Origin: Phlebopus portentosus
Lineage: Eukaryota > Basidiomycota > Agaricomycetes > Boletales > Boletinellaceae
Direction of reading: 5' to 3'
DNA length: 64,000 nt
Assembly (NCBI GenBank): GCA_037892935.1
Contig: JAYXKI010000004.1
Location: forward strand, 2,575,769-2,639,768
Shown here piece after piece: positions 53,805 through 64,000 of the stretch. The translations under genes and the position numbers were made by a program. Within the stretch, counting starts at the first letter, position 1; every line of letters begins with the position of its first letter. The notes below the pieces were generated by a model that had not been told where the DNA came from, made no database searches, and saw nothing but the letters and a program-made list of their open reading frames with translations.

Positions 53805-54208
53805 CGCCGCCGTGACCCAGACGATTTTGTAGACACCGTCGACGTGGTGGTTAAAAACGAAGAAGAGAGCATTGAGGATGAGAAGTAAACTGGGCTACGA
53901 TTACGTTATCTGAAAGAGAAATTGTTGAGTCAAGGAAGTTGAAGAAGCCGAGGTCTGAGAGATCTTCGAGGCTCTCGGAGCAAAGTCGGATCAATAATCA
54001 TCACTGCATTACGTCACGTATTCGGCCGACAAGAGCATGTAACGGATATGTATCGCGGTCTTCATATTTCATCTCTTCAACTCTTGCTTACATTCATTAT
54101 TACATTGTACAACAGAGCCTGGCACGAATCGTATAAATTCATTCAAATTCATTTCACGTATTTATCCCTTGCCTTGTCGTCCGGGATGTTTCTTTCCTTA
54201 ATTCATCT
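53805..54208. other. Intergenic between MFS start and tyrosinase 2 stop
   Basis: Promoter of the MFS gene; nothing specific seen. Confidence 0.5.
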
Positions 54209-56482
54209 CTAGTCACTGTCCGCACAATAACCTCCAACCTTACCATGTGTAATAGATCGGTGAACTTCCGGTGCTTGGCGAGTTGGGAACCCTTCGAAGC
54301 CGCCTCTACGCTCTCCTTTCTGGCACAAAGCAGAGAATAGCTTGACCTGAAGGGAAGGGACATTCTCTAATGGGAGCTCCGTACCACCGACCTAGAAGAT
54401 TCATAGGAACTTCAATAACGAATGTTGCAGCGAAAGAAAACCATTTGCGTACGAGTGCGCAACGCCAGTGTATGTGAGTCTTGAGATATTCTTTAATCCC
54501 TTCCACATCGTTGATATCCTTTCCCTTGCCCAATAATATGCCTAGGAAAGGACAATCGTGAGCGATCTATTTCGCTAATGCATAGAAAGAGGCTAAAAGG
54601 TTAACTCACGTGTAAGAGGTACTTGTCCGGAGACAGTCTCTCCCTCTTCCTGACGCCTCTTACAGTTCGCACATTGATCGCTTGAATTCTTGAAGATCGC
54701 GACGTCTCCAGCTCGCTCCGGGGCATGCAAGTAACCCCCCGATGGAACCTTCTCGGACAAGAATATGAAAATATGACCGCTCCTTGCAAATTCCGCAGGA
54801 TTAACTGTGACCGTAGCGAACCAGTCATAGTAGCGAGCGGGGTAGGCAGGGTTTGTTCCACCACCAGCTGCCTCGTGTCCAGCTGTTTGTGTGATCCGGG
54901 TTTAGAGCAAAGTTTGCAAAAGCAATTGATACTGAGAATTACTCACGGTTGGAGGAAGGATTTACAACCGACAGTGACTTGGATTGAGCCAAAGCTGTAG
55001 CAGTCGCTGTAGTTTGGGAAACGTCGAAATTAGGGCCATATAGGTCCATCACAGCCTTCATGACGGCCTCGCGCAACTCTTCAGGATTTTTGACATCACA
55101 GCCAATCTCCGGATACGTATATCCGAACACTTTCATGTCACGGATCGACTCAGACTTCCAGAAAGTATAGTCGTCCACATGGAATGGTGTCAGATCCGTG
55201 TAGGTGTCTACAGACTTATTGGGTGGCACAGTGAAACTTCCTTGCTGTGAGGGACCCGGAACAACCCAGAGATCCGGATTGAGAGCCTGCCAGAGAGCCA
55301 ACATTCGATCAACCTAAACGAAGACCAATGCAAAGTAATCAAAATCGGACAGCTCAATTCAGTACAACTTAAAGACCTACATTTGTATGATGAAGGAAGA
55401 ATATTGGATCAAATGCCGCCATGGGGACGTCTCCCATATGCCCTTGATCCCCAATATAGAGGTGAACGTCGTCGTGTATCTCCTCGAGACTGTTTGCTCC
55501 CTGGCCGTTGCGGCGGTTTGACATGGTCATCCAATCATGATTGTACGCCAGCAAATCGAATATTAAATCGCGGATTTCGTCATTGTGCTCACTCAACGTG
55601 CTGATTAAACAGAGTTATAAATTGAACCGGGTAGATCACAGAACACAGCATTTCTTACCGCTTGACCTCTTCAGGTTGGCTTTCTGCATCTGGATCTGTA
55701 GTGCTCGCTGGATGGCGCACCGTCTTGCGCCAGATGGCAAACCTATCCTCAAAGGAAGGGTCGATAGGATGGAATTTGTAACCGAAAAGCGGGTTCGCGA
55801 TGTGCTCCGTCTCTCCGTGGGGCGCGGTGACTACTGTTACCGTCTCAATAGAGTTCAAGAGGGGATGGATAGTGTTTGGTTTGACTGCCCAATCATAGTA
55901 TCTATATGCGCGTCTCTGTGAGGTTGAGCACCGAAGGAGTGTGCCAAAAAAACTTACGGCTGTCGAAGCCGCCGAGATGCTTCTTGATATTTGATCCTCA
56001 AATCGTGCCTTTCATACGAATTCGCTATCTTTCTGGCCTCTTCCCATACCACTTGCTATAGTGTTTTCGCATCAGTAATTTGCTAATATATAGAATATCC
56101 AGGTCACCAGGTACCTCGTAAAGTGCGACATATGGACGGTGCCACGTTGGGAAGATGACGCTGCCATGGGTGCAGTATCCTCCGAACTCGTAGCTATCCT
56201 GTCCTTGAACACCATCCCATGGCTGGTAAGGTTTTCCATGGATACCTAATTAACGGCAAGTTCCTGAGAATTGAAGTCACAAAAGTTAAGATAAATTCGC
56301 ATACCTGCGATCTGAAAGTGACTGATCAGCTTGCTTTGGTCGGCACACTGAATTTCATGTAGAGCAAGTAGATAGAGGTTCAGGACGTCAACGTCCTCGG
56401 CGAACTGATTGAACTCCAAGCGAGGCGGAACAATGGAGCCGAGGGTCTTGACGCCAGTGACGTGGTAGTATTTGTTGGACAT
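54209..56482 (-). CDS. Tyrosinase 2 (type-3 copper polyphenol oxidase)
   Basis: Multi-exon; start ATG 56482 ([15 protein letters not shown]), stop TAG 54211-54209. Same exon plan as tyrosinase 1. Copper ligands are all visible: GIHGKPY, the [17 protein letters not shown] block, the two His of [11 protein letters not shown], and [10 protein letters not shown]. Lid domain: [25 protein letters not shown]; it ends [17 protein letters not shown]. Normal length and no lesions seen. A tandem copy of tyrosinase 1 separated by an MFS gene. The two differ most in surface loops, which suggests different substrates or timing rather than a recent duplication. Confidence 0.92.
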
Positions 56483-58387
56483 CGTTAGAGCCTGAATATA
56501 AGAGATGACAAGAAAGAAACCTAGGCGGTTGTGGTTATGGGAGCTGTGTACAGGCCTTTTAAGTATTCCTGGAAATTTCTTCGGATAAAAAGGAGGGGAC
56601 CCACGAAGTATGCCGTTGGGCACAAAGCTTAAGGTGGCATGTGGAATGGAAAGGCAAGCGGGATGGTGGAGTTTCAACTGAAGGGAAGGTGGGGAGATGA
56701 GACAATATTGCTTCTAGACTAACGTCTGACAACGGTGTATGGTCATTATGGTCATCCAGATGTTCATTCAGAGCATTGCTATGTTTGGGCCTGACAATGC
56801 ATCGTTTCTTACATAGTTGACAGGAAGAATGAAACCATTAAGGTTCTCGAGACTGCTTTTGTACAAATCAGTTTTTCCCTGTAATACGAGTTATTTTGTA
56901 GATACGTTTACGGATAGTGGACGAATACCTTCATAGTAGATTCGAGAGGTTCTCGAGGCGTAATAAGAACTTCGAAGCGTCTTTGGCAATGTGAAATCAT
57001 ACAGACATAAAGCTGTAAAATTCGCCATTTCTTTCTCACCTTGAGTATCACTGTGACAGGAAAATGACTCATGATGGACGCACCATCGCGTTTCCTAAAA
57101 CACCGGGAAGAATCACCTGAGCATCTCGTAATACCAAAATGTTGCTTGGAAGCCTTGAAAGTACTCGGAAGAACTCTTGTAAACAAGCAAATAACGATGT
57201 TCCATATGTTCATAGAACCCAGTTGAATGAGCACCCTGAATGATCGGATAATTCTTTGGGACTCACTATCTCAAATGATTACCCGCTTCGCCCGTCGCAG
57301 AGAGGAACCTTGTGAAGCGGCCGCGGCAGTAAGAACAAAGGGTGGGATGTTCCATGCCAGCACAAATTCAGCGCGATGTACGGCGCAAATGCCTTACCTA
57401 GATAATACGAACCAAGAAGAAACTCGATGAGGAGGTCCGAGAATAGGCGTTTCTTTCGACCGTTACCATATATCCAATGATTAGTTGCCGCGCACTCCGA
57501 AAGCAACACCACCACCTCGGAAGGCAGTTGTTAGTCCACATTCAAGTCCCGTTCTCAAGATCAGCACATGACAACTGTTCTGACAAATTCCAGTTGCAGA
57601 ACACTCCAAAACATGGGTCGAAGATTCCAATAGGACATTAAGAGCCGCGTCACGAGGACGAATACGACCGGTTCTGTCAAGCATGCTGCCTTGGTTTCAA
57701 CCAGTAGACGAGTTCTCTCCCGAACAATCAGGTCGAACTGCTAGTAATTACGTCTGTCTGAACGAGATGACATGCTAGAGAACGTACCTGAAATCGTTGC
57801 TGAAGTCCATGCCGGTTAGTTAGGAGATATTCCAGGAAAGCAGATAATCACTGCGTGAGAAACTTGTTTCGCTTAGATTATGCACACATACAGTAGTTAT
57901 CAGTCACGCGACTCCCACGACCAACCATGGCCAGGTTTAATTTATAGCACGTGATTGTTGCCTTGCACTTGCAAATGCAATGGCGCTCGTTATCTAATAT
58001 CTGCAGAAGAAGAACGCAACTACAGTACTGGGATGATGAGCAGATGTAACCCCGTGGCAGCACGTTTATCGACCTCCGCGCTCCGATAAGAAAAAGGAGA
58101 AGGATGGATGACAAGGTCAGGCGCAGCCGCTGTCAGCAGCTAGAATCGGGTCTCATCTCATCAAGTGCGGCCATGTTTTCTGTACTCCGTGCGTGTTTTT
58201 TATTAATATTTCCATGCATTATCGGCTAATTATGCGATGAGCAGATGCACTTCTCGGGCTCTGGGCAAGAAGCGACAGTGTCTCATCTGCCGTTCGCACC
58301 TTCGACGTATTTTCCTCACCTTCTGACTTGCTTTTTTTTTTTTTGTTGTTGTTGCTGTCGCCAATGCTCTCAAGCAGGTGTGATAAG
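56483..58387. other. 1.9-kb stretch without supported genes
   Basis: Upstream of tyrosinase 2. Several short ORFs, none recognised. A (T)n tract lies near 58,332. Confidence 0.5.
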
Positions 58388-60174
58388 ATGAAGTTCACAA
58401 AGCCATCTTGGGTGATGCAGCAAGGCTCGTGTTCATATACGCAAGCAACCAGTGTGTATGTTCTAATATTTTGTGCAGACGGGACACGCAGCGAGAACGC
58501 AAATAGGCTCTCGACATTCTCAGTCCACGTCCACCCAGACGGCTCCCGCACGGCCACAGGCGGATTCGATGCGAAAATCCGCGTATGGAGTACGAAACCT
58601 ATTGCTCAACGACGCAGACGACGCAGCTAACAGACCGCCTAAGTCGCTCTGCACGCTCATCATGCACACTGGCCCCGTCCTTACTGTCCGTTGGGCACAC
58701 TCAGGGTGCTGGCTTGCAAAGTGGTAGCGACGACGAGATTATCCTGATCTGGGATCTCAGACCGTACCTAAGGTTTTTTGTTCCCCTTGCCTTTTCACAC
58801 CAGAAGGAATTCCGTGCTCAAGAGCTCCGCCAGAACAGATTCTGGAAAGTTTTGGGGCTCGGACGAAGTCAACGTTGAGGGATGCAACCCGTCTCCCAGG
58901 TCATGAAAGCGGTATGAATTGCAATCATGTTCCATTGCATTTATCGATTTATTAGATGTAACAGATCTCGCTTGGGCTCCAGAGGACCGTTTCCTTGCCT
59001 CGACTGGTCTTGATTCCCAGGTCATGATCTGGTGCGGTTACGCCCTGTAACGGCCCATCAAACTCGACATGCATAAAGAGGGTCTGGGACCCTGTGAGTG
59101 AATTCCTCCCTACTCAGTCTGACGACCGCACTGTGTGCATATGGAGTGCTACTGGCTGGGGTCTGGAGGCGACAGTCACAAAACTTTTTGAGCACTTGCC
59201 GGGCAGCACGTTCTTCCGTCGGCTGAGGTGCGTCTGCATTCGTCATATTTTCAATTGTCTGCTCATAGGATTTGCTTCAGCGGTCCCCCGATGGTGCGCA
59301 CATAATAGCGTCGAATGCAACAAACAACGATGGATACGAATTCACCGCGGCCATCATCTCTCGTAATACATAGACGCGCGACCGATCACCATTGCAAGGG
59401 AGGTCTTTGAAAGACAGATTATGGGTCTTAGCTGGCCTGCAGACGGTCTGGTGTTGTATGCAGTATCAAGCGATAGCGCCTTGGATGCGCTTGCATTTGG
59501 CCAGGAAGAACTTGAGGCTCAGCGCCAGTATCTCAGCAAATTTGGCTTCTCCCTATTCCCTCCCTATTCCAAATAGCTACTTGCATTCTGCCGCTCGGCC
59601 AGCGCTGTCTGTCACTGATAAACGGACATGCAATGGGACGAGCCGTGCCTCCCTTAACGCCTCTATCTGCGCAACAGCAATATGGATCTGGTCGTGCGGG
59701 ATCCTCGCGACCAGGTGAACAAGTCACCCAGCTCGTCGCCCGGCGCGCGCCCAAAATTCGTGGTCGTGATCGCGGGCAACGACGTGTGCAGTCTACCGTT
59801 GTAGGTTCACTTGGAACGTCGACAACGGACATCTCTTCAGCATTAACTTCTATTTCCATGCAACTACCGCTGCCACCGCTGCCCGCTAGTATTCAAACGA
59901 GCGCGCCGTCGACGAGCTTCTTTCCTCCTCCTCCTCCTCCTCCTCCTCCTCCTCCTCCTCCTCGTCGTCGTCGGATTCCGGGTCGTCCATGGCCGTCCCT
60001 ATTAACGTTCTCGACACACGTGGACGGTGCAGTGGGAGCAACATAATTACAACCTCCTTCGGCCTCGGTGGAGATCGCGTGAAGGGTCAAGGCGAGAAGG
60101 AAGCACGCGAAATTAGAAGAGCGGATGTCGATACGCTTGGATTGCGGAATGTTGGTGTGCCGTCATTCACCTAA
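58388..60174 (+). pseudogene. HIR1: Decayed HIR1/HIRA-like histone-chaperone gene
   Basis: Starts MKFTKPSWVM, the conserved HIRA N-terminus. WD40 pieces follow in changing frames: VHVHPDGSRTATGGFDAKIR, RPPKSLCTLIMHTGPVLTV then a TAG within the conserved LASGSDDE motif, SDDEIILIWDLRP, DLAWAPEDRFLASTGLD, and LPTQSDDRTVCIWSATGWGL with PGSTFFRRL. At the end come QVTQLVARRAPKIRGRDRG and a Pro-rich tract. HIRA deposits histone H3-H4 outside replication. At least four frame changes and stops rule out a functional product; much of the middle WD40 domain and the Hira C-terminal domain are missing. An intact copy is expected elsewhere in the genome. Confidence 0.75.
59921..59965. repeat. CCT microsatellite in the HIR1 pseudogene
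   Basis: (CCT)n followed by (CGT)n, giving poly-Pro then Arg in the sense frame. Confidence 0.9.
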
Positions 60175-60699
60175 GACGGATTATGATCGTCTATCAGCGT
60201 TGATGTTGAAAACATTCCTATCCGAACGCGCGACGGAGACAGGAGATACGCTTAGGACGCGAGGCTCAGAAGACGGAAGCGGTGAGAGTTTATACTTGAC
60301 TTCGTCCTATGGTTATCTGACAAGGCTGTATCAGAGCCTTCCGAGATAACATTCTTCAGTTCAAAGGAGAAAATCGTGCAGTGGCTTGACTTTCTTCCTT
60401 TCCCTGTACTTTATATATGTGCTTCGAATCAATTTTGTGCCGCTGCGATGCATCTTTTTTCCGGAAGATCTGGACATGTGTCGCATAGTCTGTGTGTAGA
60501 GTCGACCAAGTAGAGAAAGAAAAGTCAAATTGAATTGTCTTCTCTCACCGTTATACACATCTCGGTCGGAATGCTAATCTAAGTCGACATGTGACAAGAC
60601 ATAACAAGTGGATCGGTACAAACTGCTTCAGATCCTATAACCTGACGCGGAGAGATTCTGTAACGAAAGCATCGACTGCTGTGTCCCCCGCACCACGAC

Positions 60700-63070
60700 T
60701 TGCGCTTGGACAAGTGAACGGATGCGTGGCTCTCTGTTCACGGTCGACACGAGCGATTCTCCTACAAATGCCCTAGAATTGCTTACTTCACTAACCGGGT
60801 CTGCGGGGAGACCCTCGCTTGCAGCAAGTTTCGAGTAAGCGGCTTGGTATCCTGCACCTTGCTCCTCGAAGTCAATCGTTCGGAGAACCTCATCGGGATC
60901 TTCCGCCGCAGTCGTCTGTGCGCTTTGTAGATGCTTGGATTCACTGAAGAGCTTTGCGAGTTCAGCAAATGCAGTCGGCCTGAGGATTTTTATTAACAGA
61001 TTGACGAAAAAGTTCACCAATGCGTAACAGCTGGTTCAGAGAGCGTAATGGGGCTGCTTATTAGCATTTTCGACACGCCAATGATGACGACTTTTCTGTC
61101 TTTGGGAAGAATCCTGTGCACCTGCGGCACGATGTCGTTCCCCAGCAATTGCGACCATAACCTGAAGTGGTCAGGTCAGAAAGAAACGAGGCAGCTATTG
61201 CCGTACAACACTTACTGAGGCTGCACGCTTCTATTGCACGGATAAGGAAATCCGGCGTCAGTCCTTCCACGTCTATAGTCATCGTAATCAAGAAGAAATA
61301 GATCAACTGATATTCGTAGTTGTCCATACGAGCAGTTTGCAGCCGAGTCAGAAGCATGGTTACGATTTTCTTCATGTACCGGTCAAGTGCTGGCGGAGGA
61401 GTATGTCGACTATCGCTTGAAGTAGCTCAAAGCCCCAGGTATTACTGATTCTCGACGGGATTAGTTTCTGCTGCACAACGGCTAGAATGCTTGTGAATTG
61501 TCCCGTGCTTGCTAGTTCTGTGGCTTCTGTACGCAAGAAAGCTTTTAAGAGTCGAACGAGTCCAGGAATACTTCCTTTCTGCACCCAGCTTGACGGTTGC
61601 AGAAGGAATGGCAAAAGCGACCGGTGATCGACAGGAATTCCTCCGCGATGTAGTTCCAGCATCTACAAGATAATTCGGAGCACATGAAGAGTGAATTCTA
61701 CCAAGCAGTCAGTATATGGTCAGGAAATACGCAGGGGTGCTGATGGCTAACGATCGATATCCTGTTGTAAGTGTAAGATAATTGTGAACAGTCCGAAAAG
61801 AATTTTCTCGAAGGTCAAGGTTATTAGAGCAGATATGCTTTCAAAATTTCGATTGCTCGGACTCTTCGTGATTGCTCCAAGAATGCCAATCAAACATTGC
61901 AGAAGATTTTGATAAGTGCGACGAGCGTCGTACGAGCAGTGAGTATGGCACGCATGATACCTACACGGAGTAATTCAGATAGAGCCGGAGGACAAAAGTC
62001 GCACACGCACATTTCATCAAGTAGTCATTTTCCGCAATCTTCTCCAGCGACCAATCTGACTCGACTCTAGAAAGTACAGCATTTAGAATTTGAGGTACAA
62101 CCTCGCGAATGTCTTCTTGAATGAACCTAGAATGACGCCGAGTCGAGATGCGGCGTCGGCGAGCAACGCGTCTTACAGCACTTGGGGAGTTGCGCTTGGT
62201 GACGAGGATCCATTCAATAGTTGTCGCGGCGTATGTATAAGTGACGTAATTGGAAGAACCGAGATGGCGCAGGAGGAGCGGAAGAACAGAAACAAGCAGT
62301 TCCTTTGTGATCTATAATGGTGCCATCAGAGAGACTCTTCAAAGATCAAGAGGAGTATAATATGCCTGCCTCTTTTCGGAAAGAGTATAAGAAGCGAGTC
62401 GAATCGACTTGAAGGATCGGATGCACAGCATCGGAATCAGTTTGTAGGTCCCCGAATACGTTTCGCGAAAAAAAGTCTACGATGACAACCACCAGAGAGT
62501 TTGTGCTCGTCACTCCTTGCTGCGAGATGATTCAAGACTGTAGGAGGCAGGTCAACACAATAGAGCATCTTACCTGAGTGGTAGCTCCAAGCGTCGCGAC
62601 AGCAGTGAGAAGATATACACTCCGATCTTTCTGCTTCCAGCTATCTTCACCTCGTGGATCAGACGCGTGCTCCTGTAAGCCTCATCCGATCATAATTTCT
62701 CTCTGTCGTGACTGCCTCATATCTGCTTGCAACAAGGGCACGCAGAACATCTGCAGCGGCTTGGCGCCGTGTCTGTAGTCAAACTGCCAGCAGTCGCGGC
62801 CGAACTTGCACTAGCAAATGAGACACTGAGACGTACACATTCGAGAGGGTCGTCTTCAAACTGCTCTACTCTCCATGAATTTTCAGCAGCATACTGGGTA
62901 CAACGACACCTTTAACGAGGCCACCGACGGTTCTCTCCGTTCTTGATAATTGCCAGAGCAGATAGCCGTGCTAAGACGGAGTGACTGGCTTACGAGGCCA
63001 TCATAGGTGACCTCAGACCGCTGACTTCCACTGAGGAGACTCCAGAGGGTGCGAATGAAAAGCCTCAACT
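60700..63070 (-). pseudogene. CSE1: Decayed CSE1 (exportin-2) gene lacking its N-terminus
   Basis: Recognisable Cse1 blocks in order on the minus strand: FIRTLWSLLSGSQ...DGLVSQSLRL (63,060); TRRQAAADVLRALVASRYEA (about 62,770); DSWKQKDRSVYLLTAVATLG (about 62,640); NLLQCLIGILGAITKSPSN and FEKILFGLFTIIL (about 61,900-61,780); LELHRGGIPVDHRSLLPFLL (61,660); NYEYQLIYFFLITMTIDVEG (61,310); LWSQLLGNDIVPQVHRILPK (61,150); IDFEEQGAGYQAAYSKLAAS (60,870). Cse1 exports importin-alpha from the nucleus. Introns remain visible, but frame changes (for example after ACSLS near 61,220) and a stop after VTHW break it, and the first roughly 290 residues are absent. A functional copy must exist elsewhere because the gene is essential in fungi. 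Confidence 0.75.
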
Positions 63071-63894
63071 GAATTTGAGCTTTGGATACCGGTGAGTCTA
63101 AGCTGCTTCGGTGAGCTCAAAGATAGTGGCCTTTCCTTGGGTCAGGAAGGAACATTGGCTGCTGACTGCGCACATTCTAGAATTCCAAATATGCACAATG
63201 CCGTCTTACCCACAGCTCATGAGTTCATAGATGATGTGCAAAGTATTGCAGGAGTACTTGCATACCATAGGAGTATCTGCAGACCAATCTGTTAATGACA
63301 TCAGAAGGATGTGGCACAGAGAGATGTGCAATTACAATGAATGGAGGAGCCTTTACAATTATCTAACTTAAGAGATTCTGACTACACATTCTATTTTTTC
63401 CATATTAGTTTTATCGGGTGTGACAAGCAGCTAAGGTGACAGAGTGACTTACAATTTGTGATGTGACTAAGTGTGACATGTGATAGTTTATATACTTTTT
63501 TTGTGCAGAATAATTCTATAAGTATAATGGTGGCTGTCTGACTTTATATAATAGCTTAATTAAGTAGCAAATCAAAAAATATATATTTGCACATAGTGTA
63601 TAAAATATAAGCTGTTTTAAATTTAATTACATTTATATTATATGATATAAGATCTAGAGTGATAGTTAAAGGAGTAAAATTTAGATAAGGTAAAAACTAG
63701 AGATATATAAAATAGAGTAAAATATAACTTAAAATATATTTAATATTGTTTTAAAAAAAAGCCTAACCCCAAAAAAGAAGTGAAAGTATATATATATTTA
63801 AACAATATAGAATAACTACTTAATGAGGAAGTAAGATGACAAAGCAAACCACAAAAGATTACATAATTATATTACATAACACGATTACGTAATA
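63071..63894. other. AT-rich subtelomeric sequence
   Basis: From about 63,360 the sequence becomes strongly AT-rich (TATATA and TTTAAA runs, poly-A), without ORFs. No subtelomeric helicase or known satellite recognised. Confidence 0.7.
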
Positions 63895-64000
63895 TTAGGC
63901 TTAGGGTTAGGCTTAGGCTTAGGGTTAGGCTTAGGGTTAGGCTTAGGGTTAGGCTTAGGGTTAGGCTTAGGGTTAGGCTTAGGGTTAGGCTTAGGGTTAG
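63895..64000 (+). repeat. Telomere-like array of alternating TTAGGC and TTAGGG
   Basis: Seventeen full hexamers plus TTAG at the window end: nine TTAGGC and eight TTAGGG, strictly alternating except for two adjacent TTAGGC at 63,907-63,918. The unit is thus TTAGGGTTAGGC. The G-rich strand points to the right, as at a right chromosome end. The array continues to the last base, so its true length is unknown. Confidence 0.95.

Overview
The window reads as a chromosome end of a filamentous basidiomycete, most likely an agaricomycete mushroom. Genes carry many short (about 50-60 nt) GT-AG introns. The families present (NACHT-WD40 NLR, type-3 copper tyrosinases, DUF6533-like membrane protein, SIT/ARN siderophore transporter, chromodomain Ty3/gypsy elements) are typical of that group, and the right edge carries TTAGG-type telomere-like repeats with the G-rich strand running outward. 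No bacterial features, CRISPR arrays, tRNA or rRNA genes were seen. Layout: (1) 1-20.8 kb is a nest of LTR retrotransposons, all transcribed leftward. Gypsy-A (from the left edge to about 9.6 kb) has chromodomain integrase, pol, gag and extra uncharacterised ORFs upstream of gag. An unknown ORF (9.7-10.7 kb) separates it from a broken Ty1/copia element (10.7-20.5 kb). That copia element is split by a complete, young Gypsy-B chromovirus (11,594-18,246) with two 458-bp LTRs and a 5-bp target duplication. (2) 20.8-23.4 kb holds a rearranged CSE1 (exportin-2) gene fragment and an intact SET-domain gene. (3) 24.9-29.0 kb is a nine-exon NLR-type STAND gene. (4) 29.8-31.0 and 34.9-35.7 kb are non-autonomous TIR/foldback elements around a siderophore-iron transporter gene. 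(5) 36.2-47.9 kb holds a decayed second copy of the SET gene, a small unknown gene, an NCS1 nucleobase permease, a DUF6533-like membrane-protein gene, and a divergent pair: a probable mitochondrial RNA-binding protein and glutaryl-CoA dehydrogenase. (6) 48.3-56.5 kb is a tyrosinase - MFS transporter - tyrosinase trio on the minus strand. (7) 58.4-63.1 kb contains degenerate copies of two conserved housekeeping genes, HIR1 and CSE1, then AT-rich subtelomere and an unusual alternating TTAGGG/TTAGGC array at 63,895-64,000. The most interesting signals are these. Both gypsy elements carry an exact 11-nt match between primer-binding site and predicted transcript 5' end, placed about 35 nt after a TATA box, which is the Tf1-type self-priming arrangement. 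Both have leaders of 781 and 1007 nt entirely free of ATG although they contain long open frames. Gypsy-B has a textbook -1 frameshift signal at the gag/pol junction. The terminal repeat is a 12-nt compound of two telomere hexamers. The gene models were built by eye from splice phase and family expectation; frames and phases were checked arithmetically, but nothing was searched against a database.
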